52,045 nucleotides of DNA from Pseudarthrobacter enclensis (lineage in GTDB: Bacteria > Actinomycetota > Actinomycetes > Actinomycetales > Micrococcaceae), in assembly GCF_030811655.1 (NCBI RefSeq), contig NZ_JAUSRE010000028.1, forward strand, positions 1-52,045. The letters are read 5' to 3'. Position numbers and translations under genes: made by a program. The notes under the pieces are model-generated. The model worked only from the letters and a program-made list of their open reading frames with translations. It had not been told where the DNA came from and ran no database searches. This document shows positions 1-8,765 of this stretch, piece by piece. Numbering within the stretch: the stretch's first letter is position 1; every line of letters starts with the position of its first letter.

Positions 1-335
1 GGTCATGGCATCGATGGTGGCGCCGGCGTTGGCGGCCAGGACGGCGGCCTTGACCTTGTCCGCGGTGTCCCCGGTGAGGGCTGTTTCGTTTCCATCGTGT
101 CCATGGCCGCCACGGCCACCGCCAGGGCCGCCGGTTTCGGTGGCGGTGATGGTGAAGTTGGTGTCGAGCTTGACGGTGGCGTGGGTGTTGTCGGATTTGG
201 TGATGTGGGCTTCGTAGGCGGCGGAGCCGTCGTCTTCGGTGGTCATGGCATCGATGGTGGCGCCGGCGTTGGCGGCCAGGACGGCGGCCTTGACCTTGTC
301 CGCGGTGTCCCCGGTGAGGGCTGTTTCGTTTCCAT
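1..335. repeat. Two identical 95-bp copies, 240 bp apart
   Basis: Bases 1-95 are identical to 241-335. The period of 240 bp is 80 codons, so the duplication keeps frame and encodes the repeated unit of the exported protein. Total identity, including third codon positions, points to recent duplication or gene conversion. Confidence 0.9.
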
Positions 336-480
336 GGGCGGCACCGGCTTGGGCGGTGCTGGAGGGGCTGGGCGCCGTGGTGGCAGCGTTGGCCGGCAGT
401 GCGGCTGCAGTGAGGGCGCCGCCTCCGATCAGTGCACCGACAAGGCTGGCCCCTGCCGCGATTCTCCGGACGTTCTTCAT
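1..480 (-). CDS. Secreted PepSY-like repeat protein (3' end outside window)
   Basis: The minus-strand frame is open from ATG at 480 to the window edge, with AAGGAG about 7 nt upstream of the start. Residues 1-31 form a Sec-type signal peptide: basic MKNVRR, a Gly/Ala/Leu-rich core, then PANA as a likely cleavage site. The exported part holds a unit beginning GNETALTGDTADKVKAAVL, followed by an acidic, Thr-rich segment and a Gly/His-rich linker. The unit then starts again 80 residues later and runs off the window. The size and Ala/Thr-rich alpha/beta look resemble small PepSY-type exported proteins of Arthrobacter; I assign the family by resemblance only. Role unknown, probably cell-envelope or extracellular. 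Only about 160 residues are visible. Confidence 0.72.
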   Translation of the reverse strand, partial: MKNVRRIAAGASLVGALIGGGALTAAALPANAATTAPSPSSTAQAGAAHGNETALTGDTADKVKAAVLAANAGATIDAMTTEDDGSAAYEAHITKSDNTHATVKLDTNFTITATETGGPGGGRGGHGHDGNETALTGDTADKVKAAVLAANAGATIDAMT

Positions 481-789
481 CAGTTTTCTCCTTGTTGATG
501 CCACTCCGTATTTCGAAGTTGTTCCAATCCTGCGGGGGCGCGCTGTCCAGGTCCTTTCCCTCTCCTGTGGGCGAACTGTGAGATCCCCGGGGGCTCCTGC
601 AGAACATTTGAAAACAACGAGTGCTGCTCGGCCGGATAGATTCAATGCCACCGCCGACACTCTAGGCAAACGCCGACCACCCATTCGACAGCGGGAATCC
701 CCCGTCGATCTAAAAGAGCCGATACTGGAGATTCCGTAAAGGCCGCTTAGCGACTCGACGAGCCTTTGCCCCTGCCCGACTGCGCGGAC
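481..789. other. Intergenic region, no gene seen
   Basis: It contains the ribosome-binding site of the secreted protein (about 488-493) and presumably its promoter. From about 725 it carries the conserved 3' flank of the PCD gene, which also occurs beside the two other copies. No convincing reading frame, RNA gene or terminator was found. Confidence 0.5.
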
Positions 790-1101
790 TTACTCCGCGG
801 GGGCGGCCCCGAGGGCCGCGGCGTGGCCGCTGATGGTGCGGGCCAGGTCGATGTCGCGGATGGTGATCCCGCCGACATCGTGGCTTGACAGCGTGACGCC
901 TGCTTCGGGTAGGTGAGCGTGAGGTTGGGGTGGTGGTTGGCTTCCTCGGCGGAGGCGCCGATGCGGTTCACGAGCTCCAGTCCGGTGGAGATCTTCCGGG
1001 TCCTGAAGGTGGCGGTGAGGGTCTCGCCGGTCAGACGCCAGCCGATGAGCCCGGCTTCAGCGAGCTCGGCGGCGGACAGCTTCCGCTGGGGGATCAGTCA
1101 T
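790..1101 (-). pseudogene. 4a-hydroxytetrahydrobiopterin dehydratase (PCD), copy 1, double frameshift
   Basis: This aligns end to end with the intact PCD gene at 18436-18747 and has the same nominal length, 312 bp, but two compensating indels. One extra G in the G run near 1088-1092 shifts the frame after codon 4. One missing base near 899-912 shifts it again after LTLTYP. Between them the reading frame gives NRIGASAEEANHHP, including the active-site His pair. After the second lesion another frame still reads SHDVGG and ends at TAA 790-792. PCD enzymes dehydrate the pterin carbinolamine made by aromatic amino acid hydroxylases. This copy cannot make a full protein. Confidence 0.8.
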
Positions 1102-1757
1102 AGTGCCATCATGGCTCCCGAGGGCAGCCGTGGGTCAGCCCTGGAAGGCGCCATGCCTCCCAACGGGATGGCAGGCACCGGTGGCTGCGGGTAAAACTCC
1201 GCACTGCGCGGGGCTAACGCTGTCACGCACTGACGAGTGCGGGAAAGGCCCAGCCACGATGTCCGGTGCGTGTCCTTGTATTAGCTCCCCCAGGCCCAAT
1301 TTACGGAGCCGATGGCGTATTTACCGTCAATTAGCGACTGAGAGTTGGTCGGATGGCGGTGTCCTCGGATGTGGTCGTGTTTGGCTTGGCGGCCTTGGCA
1401 TCCTGACATCGCTCTGGTCTTTGAGTCAGTTCGTCTTTCTGGTAGCGGAGTAGTTGCTGGCTGGAGGGACTGGAGTGCAACTTGGGGGACGGGGTCGGGG
1501 TTCGGAAACTTCGTCCGGCCGAGGTAGCAGTCACCTTGCGGGGAAGTTTCCGGTTCCCGGGGCCGGCGCGGAAGCGCTATGGTTGCGCGGAGGACCCGGC
1601 AAGCTATCATCGTGCCGTTCAAAATGACTACACTGCCGTCCGAGTGGAATCTTTGCTTTGGCTACCGTTTTCGGAGGTACGGTGCGGCGATGATCGGGGC
1701 GCGTGAATTCGCCCAGAAGACGACCTATCGAGGTCGAGAAATTGGCCCCAAAGGAGG

Positions 1758-1776
1758 GTGTGGACAATATCCACAC
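1758..1776. repeat. Palindrome GTGTGGA-N5-TCCACAC (copy A)
   Basis: Perfect 7-bp arms around CAATA. Related perfect palindromes occur in the corresponding place of block C (27652-27668) and block D (36050-36068). Operator-like or stem-forming; function unknown. Confidence 0.7.
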
Positions 1777-1857
1777 TTTTCGTATCGGAGTGCCTCGTAA
1801 CGCCCGCGTACTGCTCCGGACCACGCGTGTTTTCGCGAATTTTCCAGTGTTTGCAAG

Positions 1858-1892
1858 GCCGGGAATGCCGTTCGAGTCCCACCTCAGGCACA
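1858..1892 (+). repeat. tRNA-Leu-like 3' end remnant (copy A)
   Basis: GTTCGAGTCCCACCTCAGGC resembles the T-loop and acceptor end of actinobacterial tRNA-Leu. The 5' half of the T-stem does not pair, and no anticodon or D arm lies upstream, so it is not a functional tRNA. A CCCT-CGTC-AGGG hairpin with a T-rich tail follows at 1897-1922. Confidence 0.5.
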
Positions 1893-2445
1893 AAGTATTC
1901 CCTCGTCAGGGGCAATTTTGCTTTGACGTGTTGATAAAGCTTGTGGTCGCGTCGGTCTGACGGGTTGGGTCGCGGGCTGTGGCCTGGCTGCCGCGGCGGC
2001 CTGTTCAGGTGTGTGGGGTGGCGGGTTCAAGTCCCTGGCTGGTGGGCCTTCCGCCTGCTCTGGTGGGGTTGTGCAGTTCCTCGTTTCCGTTCTGTGTGGG
2101 TGGCCTGGGTGGCCTGCACCTGTTCATGGGCAGGGGGAGCGGGAACGACATGACGTTGCCGATTTTCGTTGGACAAGTTGTTGAGAAGCTGCTTTTGTCC
2201 CGTCATAGAGGGTGTGTACTGTCCACACTTTCGCAATCTTAATTGGCGTGGTCGTGGGGCCGTGTTCACTGTCACTTCTGGGCACATGGGTTCCGAGCGC
2301 CAGTGTCAGAACAGGGAGATATCAAGCTCCCTCGGACAGACTTCACGCCACGGTCTGAAGTCAGATTTGGGTGTACCTCTGGCTTACGCACTTCCCCCCC
2401 CCGGACGCAGAGGGCCCTATGCCAGGCGGGCATTACGGGCGGAAC

Positions 2446-2504
2446 GTGAAGACCTCTTAGTCGTTGGCTGTGTGTAGTAGCCACCAAGACTAAGAGGTCT
2501 TCAC
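2446..2504. repeat. Perfect 17-bp inverted repeat
   Basis: Arms 2446-2462 (GTGAAGACCTCTTAGTC) and 2488-2504 match perfectly around a 25-nt centre that contains a further imperfect GTTGGCT/AGCC stem. It lies 87 bp past the stop of the minus-strand transporter and may act as its terminator, although no T run follows. The length and perfection would also suit a miniature inverted-repeat element or a transposon scar. Confidence 0.65.
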
Positions 2505-2590
2505 TATTCACGATGTAACGAACATCCTGACCCGTACAGCTGGTTGGCGATCAGGTTGCGGGCGTTTACCCGTCACATCTGCATTCCAGG

Positions 2591-3976
2591 CTAACCAGCG
2601 AGGCCGTGGGTAGCTGTAGCTGTGCCCGGGGACACGGTCGCGGCCGTGAGGACGGCCGTCTCCCGCTCGCTCTGCTGCACCTCGTCGAGTTCCTTGAGCG
2701 TGTACTTTTTGGTTTCCTTGGCGGTGAGGGCTGAGATTCCTGCCAGGACCATGAACCCGAGCGCGACCATGGACGGGCCAACCCAATCTTTCAAATCGGG
2801 GCCAGCGAGTGCTGTCGAGAGAACGGGGCCGATGACGCCCGAGATGGCGAAGCCGATCTGGGTGCCAAGGGCGAGTCCGGAGACGCGCAGCCGGCCGGGG
2901 AACATCTCTGCAAAGAACGAAGGCCAGGACGCGTTCACCATGGAGTAGAAGAGGGAGTAGTTGATGATGCCAAACAGGAAGATCAGCGACCAGTTGCCGG
3001 TCGTGATTGACCACAGGTAGGGCACCATGGTGATGCCTACGCCGCCCGTTGCGATGAGGAACATCGTTTTGCGGCCGATCTTGTCCACAAGGAATCCTGC
3101 CAGGGGCGTGATTCCGAGGGCGATCACTGCCGAGACTGTGGTCGTCAGGAGCATGGTTGGCTTATCCAGCTTGTACCCGGCGGTCCCGAATGCTACCGAG
3201 AAGGTCTGCATCATGTAGCTGGTGCCCGCGATGAGCGCACAGAATACGATCCGCAGCACCGCGCGCCAGTGGAAGCGCAGAAGGTGCCTGAGGGGGGCGA
3301 CGTTCACCTTGGCGGCCTGGACCTTTACGAACTCGGGCGGCTCCTGGATGTGGCGGCGGATCAGGTAAGCAGCGACGACCACGACGGCGGAGGCCCAGAA
3401 CGGAAGCCGCCAGCCCCAGGACAGCAACTGCTCCGAGGGCATGGCTGCAATCGGGATGAAGACCAGCAGGGTGAGCAGCGTGCCGGAGGAGGAGCCCAGC
3501 GTGGTGAAGCTGGCAAGGAACCCTCGTCGGCCCTCGGAAGCATGCTCCAGGCTCATGGTGATGGCGCTGGGCTGTTCGCCGGAAAGGCACAGTCCTTGGA
3601 TGACGCGGATCAGCACGAGCAGGATCGGAGCAAGAGGACCGATCTGGGCGTACGTGGGCAGGCAGCCGATCAGGAAGGTGCAGCCGCCGATGCCGAACAG
3701 TGTGATCATCATGACGAATTTGCGGCCGCGGCGGTCACCCAATGGTCCCAAGATGAGGGAGCCGAGCGGGCGTACCGCGTAGCCGACCGCGAAGGTGATC
3801 ATGGCGAGCAGCACGCTGATGCCCTGGGGCAGCTCGGGCGAGAAGAAGAGGACGTTCAGAATCAACGCCGACGAGGTGCCGTACACCGCGAAGTCGTAGT
3901 ACTCCAACGTCGTGCCGATCCAGGCCGCGACTGCGGCCCTGACCGGGGTCTTCTTCGGAAGTAAGGTTTCAGTCAT
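2591..3976 (-). CDS. MFS transporter, metabolite:H+ symporter (MHS) family
   Basis: A 461-residue inner-membrane carrier of the sugar/MHS branch of the major facilitator superfamily. The start ATG at 3976 has GGAG about 7 nt upstream. The N-terminus AAWIGTTLEYYDFAVYG is typical of MHS proteins, and the loop-2/3 motif GDRRGRKFVMM (about residues 80-90) is the MFS signature. About twelve hydrophobic segments are visible, with DKIGRKTMFL as the second-half counterpart. MHS relatives carry shikimate, dicarboxylates, proline/betaine or aromatic acids; the substrate cannot be read here. The next gene upstream is a broken debranching-enzyme gene, so context gives no help. A TATGT-N4-ACATA inverted repeat at 4163-4176 lies in its upstream region. 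Confidence 0.88.
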   Translation of the reverse strand: MTETLLPKKTPVRAAVAAWIGTTLEYYDFAVYGTSSALILNVLFFSPELPQGISVLLAMITFAVGYAVRPLGSLILGPLGDRRGRKFVMMITLFGIGGCTFLIGCLPTYAQIGPLAPILLVLIRVIQGLCLSGEQPSAITMSLEHASEGRRGFLASFTTLGSSSGTLLTLLVFIPIAAMPSEQLLSWGWRLPFWASAVVVVAAYLIRRHIQEPPEFVKVQAAKVNVAPLRHLLRFHWRAVLRIVFCALIAGTSYMMQTFSVAFGTAGYKLDKPTMLLTTTVSAVIALGITPLAGFLVDKIGRKTMFLIATGGVGITMVPYLWSITTGNWSLIFLFGIINYSLFYSMVNASWPSFFAEMFPGRLRVSGLALGTQIGFAISGVIGPVLSTALAGPDLKDWVGPSMVALGFMVLAGISALTAKETKKYTLKELDEVQQSERETAVLTAATVSPGTATATHGLAG

Positions 3977-4243
3977 TTCGTCTCCGTTGGTGATTGGGTG
4001 AACACCGGCTGCCGCTACACCTGGGCTCTGGGAAAGAGATTTCGAGTGGAATATCCGGTTGGTCCTGCTGTGAGCTCTCTCGCAAGTCGTGTTTACGGCT
4101 TTGCGGACCGGCCCCAGACATCAAGTTAACGTTTGCGGTTTGGGTCACACAAAGTCCGCTTTTATGTACCTACATAGCGATTCGTTATGGCACAGAGGTG
4201 AAGCGCGGGAGGCCTTGGACAACAGGAAGCTCGACGTGGTTCC

Positions 4244-6421
4244 CTAACCAAGAGGGTTTGACGTGGGGCGACTATTTCCACGACGCCGCACCGCTTCCTC
4301 AACCAGTTCGGACATCCACGGGCGGTGTCCCCGGTGAAGGGCCATCTCCGGGGGTAGTCCTTGGATGGACGGGACGGAGCTGGCGATGTCGATGGTGATG
4401 CGGCCATTGCCAAGGGGGGCGTTGGAGATGTGCAGATCCCCGAAGGACCGGGGAGGACGGGATCGAGCCACACGCCGCCGGCAGACACGACCGGGTCGTA
4501 ACGCATCAGGCTGGACACGATCTGGATGGGTGCGGTGGCTGCCCACGCCTGAGGCGAGCAGGCGGTGGGGTACGGAACGGGAGTGGCGAGGTGGTCCCGG
4601 CTGAAGCCGCAGAACAGTTCCGGGAGGCGGCCGTCGGAGAACTCTGCCGCGTCCATCATCCCGGTGGCGATTTTCTGCGCTTCGGCGACGAAGCCGTACC
4701 GGAGGAGCCCGGCCGTGATTATGGCGTTGTCGTGGGGCCAGACGGACCCGTTGTGGTAGCTGGCCGGGTTGTAGGCGCCCATGTTGCTGGCCAGGGTGCG
4801 TACGCCCCAGCCGCTGAACATTTCCGGTGACATCAGGTGCGCGGCGACTTGCGGGGCTTTGTCTTCGTCGATCAGACCTTGAAGCAGGCAGTGCCCCATG
4901 TTCGAGGCACAGGCATCAACCTGCCGTTTCCTGCCGTCGAGCGCGATGGCGTAGTACCCGCGCTCCGGGATCCAGAACTGCTCGTTGAACTGCTTCTTCA
5001 GCCGGGCAGCGCGATCGGTGAGGTCGTTGCCTAATGCCATGTCACCGGCCTCGTAGGCCAGCCATGCCCGTGACAGGTAGGCGACGTAGACGTACGCCTG
5101 TACCTCGCAGAGCGCGATGGGCGGCTCGGCCAGGGTGCCGTCGGCAAAGTTGATGCCGTCCCAGGAGTCTTTCCAGCCTTGATTGACCAGCCCCTGATCG
5201 TTGAGCCGTTGGTACTCGACGAAGCCGTCGCCGTCCTTGTCGCCGTAGTCCACGATCCAGTCCAGTGCGCGGTCGGCGTGGGGCAACAGGGCCTTGATGG
5301 TATCCGCAGCGAATCCCCAACGGCTCACCGCCCCAAGCACCATCAGGAAGAGGGGAGTGGCGTCCACGCTGCCGTAGTAGTTCGACTTGCCGCCCAGGGA
5401 CAGGCCGCTGGAGACATCAAGCCGGACCTCGTGGAGGATCTTGCCCGGTTCCTCTTCCGTCATGGGGTCCACCACGGTGCCCTGGCGGTCGGCGAGGGTC
5501 TGGAGTGTGCCCAGGGCCAGCGAAGGGTCTACCGGCATCGCCATCACCGAGGCCCACAAGGAGTCCCTTCCGAACAGGGTCATGAACCACGGCGCACCGG
5601 CGGCGACGACAACGCGCTCCGGATGGTCGGGGTCCTCGATCCGAAGAGCGCCCAGGTCGTCGTAACTGCGGCGCAGGGTCCGTTCCACGGAGCGGTTGGC
5701 CACTTGCAGTACGGGGATCTTCGCCACCCACTCCCGGCGGCGACGGTCTCGGGGGGACAGACTATCCCCCTCGGAATGGGCGAAAGCCGGTGCCTGGGCT
5801 CCATCGTCGGTGGGCAGGACGGTCAGGAGTGTGCTCCATTGCCCATGAGCGGGTACCGAGACTCGATATTGGACGGTGTTACCGGAAATGCCGGCACCAG
5901 GTACGTGGATAGCGGTGCCTTTGCGGACGTCCTGTCAGGTGCCCCGAATGGTGAGCATTCCGTCGTCGGCTTCTCGTGTTTCCTCCCACCGTCGCCGGCT
6001 CCGTGCCTCCTTCACCTCGAAGAGGTCCGCGTAGTCGGCCCCCGTTTCCAGGACGATGAGGCACTCAGCGGGCTCCTGGGAGTAGTTGTGGACGGTGAGC
6101 TGCTCCTGGAGGCCGGCCCCTACTTCCCGCAGCCTTTCCACGATAAGTGGGCTGTCAGCGTAGCCGTCGGACCGGGGGATCCTTGCAACAAATGCGGCAC
6201 GGAACGGCTCCTTTGTCTCCGCTGTGAGTGGTTCAAGCCCCTGTCCATCCACTGTGAGTTGCCAGGTTGAAAGGATCCTGACGTCGGCCACGAAGAGGCC
6301 GTGCGGACGATCGGCTTGAATATCTCCGTTGGACGACGAAATACAAAAGGATGAGCCCTCGACCAATCACAGAGCCAGCCCCAAGTGGACCGGCCGCGGT
6401 ATCTGCATTCCACCCCGCCAT
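4244..6421 (-). pseudogene. Amylo-alpha-1,6-glucosidase / glycogen-debranching-type gene, three lesions
   Basis: Reassembled, this encodes about 720 residues, the usual size of the family, which debranches alpha-glucans in the cytoplasm. The likely start is ATG at 6421 (MAGWNADTAAGPLG). A frameshift near 6366 precedes LVEGSSFCISSSNGDI, the N-terminal debranching domain. An in-frame TGA at 5935-5937 follows TIRGT; homology resumes directly after it in the same frame. The central (alpha/alpha)6-barrel region contains WFMTLFGRDSLWA and NGSVWPHDNAI. A third frameshift near 4450 separates WLDPVLP from FGDLHISNAPLGNGRITID and the true C-terminus. The longest surviving frame (4162-5727) lacks the N-terminal domain and has a scrambled tail. 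Three independent lesions argue for real decay rather than sequencing error. Confidence 0.85.
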
Positions 6422-6622
6422 TCTGGCCTCCTCCGCGACGAAGCACCGTACAAGCAGACACCGTGCTTGCTGCGGCCTCTTCGAAAAAGACGCTACGCTT
6501 GGCTGCCGGTCGCCGCCAGAGCGGAGGCGTGAAGTATGCCGGAACTCGTCTTCGCCGGTGTCCGCCAGGGACAACGGGGTGATAGACGGCGGGCAGCGGA
6601 TCAGCCGGGATGATCATTGCGG

Positions 6623-7177
6623 CTAGGCCACACGCAAGCCCACGCCCCTGGTCACTTTGCGGATCTCGTCGGACTTCAGGCCGCTTGCCCCGGCAAGTTG
6701 GTAGTCGTCAAGCAGTCGGGATTTCCTGGCCAGGGCCAGTACCTGCGTGCGTTCTTCTTCTGCGGCACTCCGGGTGCCCTTGGCTGCCGCCAACTCCGCA
6801 GCCAATCCGGCAATGAGGTGAAGATGCTCCCTTCGGGTTTGGCCCGACGGGTACAGCTCGCCGCGTGCCCGCGCGGCAGACCGGATACTGGCGGCAGGCA
6901 CGCCCGCGGCGTTTGCGACGGCGGCAACCTTTACGCCGTCGCACACGGCCTGGGCAACGCAGTCACCCAGCTCGGCGGTGAGGGCACGCACCCGGCTGGA
7001 CCCGAGCGCGATGGTCGTCCGCAGCTGGGCCAGTATGGCCAGGGCTTGCTGGGCGCGGGCAGTGGCTGGGTCCGGCTTCGGCACGCCCCGGTACCGGTAA
7101 GCGGCCACGCCGGCCCCGCGCGTCCCGGTGCCGGCTGTACGCGGAGGTATTCGTTCCTGAATCTCTCTACCGGGCAC
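6623..7177 (-). CDS. Hypothetical protein with two helix-turn-helix-like segments
   Basis: 184 residues starting at GTG 7177, with AAGGAG 6 nt upstream, which makes coding likely. The middle is Ala-rich and helical. VKVAAVANAAGVPAASIRSA (about residues 82-102) and a C-terminal segment reading LDDYQLAGASGLKSDEIRKV both look like helix-turn-helix units that follow a degree of 'step-then-recognise' spacing. The rest may form coiled coils. No signal peptide or membrane segment is seen. I do not recognise the family; a small DNA-binding protein is possible. It is divergent from the aminotransferase gene across a 335-bp gap. Confidence 0.6.
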   Translation of the reverse strand: MPGREIQERIPPRTAGTGTRGAGVAAYRYRGVPKPDPATARAQQALAILAQLRTTIALGSSRVRALTAELGDCVAQAVCDGVKVAAVANAAGVPAASIRSAARARGELYPSGQTRREHLHLIAGLAAELAAAKGTRSAAEEERTQVLALARKSRLLDDYQLAGASGLKSDEIRKVTRGVGLRVA

Positions 7178-7512
7178 CTTTGCTCCTTGTCTTTCGTTGG
7201 TGGTGTTTCCATGTCAACGCGGTTTCCCAGTGGCAGCGGCACCTTTCCCGGGCTTTGTCCCGGCGGCCTGGGAGGAACGTGCCGGGGGCCGGCGTTGTGC
7301 CTTCCTCAGGTCTCTCCACCCTGCAGGTTACGCCGCGGGCAAGCCCGGGAGGCAATACCGAAAGTGCGTGGAGCGATACGCGAAAGTTCTGGCCTGCTCC
7401 GTCATAAGGGCTGCTTATCTGTCCACGCACTTTAGGTCTTATCCAAGAGCATGGCTCCTTCCCTAGGCTCGAATGAACCACCCTCATCCGTATCGGAAGC
7501 CTGGAAGAGAAC
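7178..7512. other. Divergent intergenic region with nested inverted repeats
   Basis: It separates the hypothetical gene from the aminotransferase gene. It contains perfect 11-bp arms AAAGTGCGTGG (7361-7371) and CCACGCACTTT (7423-7433), enclosing the ATA-N9-TAT site at 7404-7418. No gene is seen. Confidence 0.55.
7404..7418. promoter_or_regulatory. Nac-like LysR site ATAAGGGCTGCTTAT
   Basis: The site fits ATA-N9-TAT, the known consensus for Nac-type LysR regulators, with extended ATAAG/CTTAT arms. It sits 95 bp before the aminotransferase start. A second ATAAG-N5-CTTAT copy lies at 9953-9967, next to a LysR gene. Confidence 0.5.
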
Positions 7513-8721
7513 ATGCCTGAATTCGTGCCCGCATCACGCGTTACCCGTATTAAATCCTCACCCAGCGTTGCCGCGGCGGCCCGAGTACGGGAGCTCAAGG
7601 CTGAGGGACGCCGGATCCTGGACCTGACGGTCGGCGAGCCGGATTTTGATACACCGCAGCACATCAAGGACGCTGCCATCGCAGCCATCGGCCGGGGTGA
7701 AACCAAGTACACGTCGGTGACCGGGACGCCCGCATTGCAGAAGGCCATCCTGCAGACGCTGCAGCGCAAAACCGGCCTGCCGTACACACCGGGTGAGATC
7801 ACCATCGGCGGAGGCGGCAAGCAGGTCATCTTCACCGCATTCATGGCAACACTGAACCAGGGCGACGAGGTGGTCATCCCCGCACCGTACTGGGTCTCCT
7901 ACCCGGACATGGTGCTCGCCAACGAAGGAACCCCCGTCGTTGTCTCCTGCGGGGAGGATACTGGCTTCAAACTCACCCCTGGCGCCCTGGCCGGGGCACT
8001 GACGGAGCGCACCAAGTGGGTCATCCTTAACACCCCCTCCAACCCCACGGGAGCGGTGTACTCCCGTGAGGAACTGGCCGGACTGGCCGCCGTCCTCAAG
8101 GACTATCCGGCCGTCTACGTCCTCACGGATGAAATCTACGACGAGATCCACTTCGGCGAAGAGCACATCACCAGCCTGGTGGCCGTTGCCCCTGAGCTCA
8201 AGGACCGTGTGCTGGTTACGAATGGCGTCTCCAAGGCCTATGCCATGACGGGCTGGCGGTTGGGCTATGCCGGTGGGCCGGGGCCCCTGGTGGCTGCCAT
8301 CAACAAGCTGCAGTCCCAGATGTCCTCCTGCCCGTCCTCGGTGAGCCAGGCTGCAGCTGCTGCGGCTCTCACCGGCGACCAGGCATTTGTCCGCGACAGC
8401 GTGGCGGTTTACCGGGAGCGGCGCGACGCTGCAGTTGCCGGGCTGAAGGCCATCGAAGGTTTGCGGTGCGCGACGCCGGATGGCGCCTTTTACGCGTACG
8501 TCAACTGCGCCGGGGTCATCGGCAAGACGACGCCCGACGGTAGGCAGATCACCAACGACGAGGACTTCACGCTGTACCTGCTTGAAGCAGCGTCTGTTGC
8601 CGTCATCCAGGGTTCCGCCTACGGACTGAGCCCATACTTCCGAATCTCCTACGCCACCGGCCTGCCGGTGATCGAGGAATCCATTGCCGCCATCGAAAAG
8701 GCCGTCACGGCGCTGGCCTGA
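7513..8721 (+). CDS. PLP-dependent aspartate-type aminotransferase (class I/II)
   Basis: 402 residues, the usual length of fold-type I aspartate/aromatic aminotransferases. ATG at 7513 is preceded by GGAAGAG. Family landmarks: GEPDFDTP near residue 41, NTPSNPTG (173-180), the cofactor-binding Asp and Tyr in TDEIYDEIHF (D206, Y209), the Schiff-base Lys in SKAYAMTGWR (K241) and the carboxylate-binding Arg in PYFRISYA near the C-terminus. It would move an amino group between an amino acid and 2-oxoglutarate or oxaloacetate in the cytoplasm. Only 44 bp separate it from the aldolase gene, so the two form an operon. That pairing suggests the 2-oxo product, possibly a 4-hydroxy-2-oxo acid, feeds the aldolase. 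Confidence 0.9.
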   Translation: MPEFVPASRVTRIKSSPSVAAAARVRELKAEGRRILDLTVGEPDFDTPQHIKDAAIAAIGRGETKYTSVTGTPALQKAILQTLQRKTGLPYTPGEITIGGGGKQVIFTAFMATLNQGDEVVIPAPYWVSYPDMVLANEGTPVVVSCGEDTGFKLTPGALAGALTERTKWVILNTPSNPTGAVYSREELAGLAAVLKDYPAVYVLTDEIYDEIHFGEEHITSLVAVAPELKDRVLVTNGVSKAYAMTGWRLGYAGGPGPLVAAINKLQSQMSSCPSSVSQAAAAAALTGDQAFVRDSVAVYRERRDAAVAGLKAIEGLRCATPDGAFYAYVNCAGVIGKTTPDGRQITNDEDFTLYLLEAASVAVIQGSAYGLSPYFRISYATGLPVIEESIAAIEKAVTALA

Positions 8722-8765
8722 CCCAACCATCCCATTGCCTACGCCTTCCAACAACAGGAGCACCA

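Larger units (their letters stand above)
1102..2445. repeat. Gene desert carrying repeat block A
   Basis: About 1.3 kb without a credible gene. Its parts recur in the same order at 27.3-28.06 kb: the PCD 5' flank, a GTGTGGA palindrome, a tRNA-Leu-like 3' end, a CCCT/AGGG hairpin with a T-rich tail, a GCTTTG/CAAAGC-type inverted repeat and a GC-rich tail ending near 2150 with GGGGGAGCGGGAACGACATGAC. Shorter versions lie at 36.04-36.33 and 38.55-38.68 kb. All short open frames here lack ribosome-binding sites and family features. Confidence 0.6.

Noticed and set aside
1858..1892. Functional tRNA-Leu at this site or at 27.77 or 38.6 kb
   Set aside because: Only the T-loop and acceptor end are similar; T-stem pairing fails and D and anticodon arms are absent.
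4162..5727. 521-residue 'intact' debranching enzyme
   Set aside because: It starts after a nonsense codon, lacks the N-terminal domain and has a frameshifted tail, so it is part of a pseudogene.
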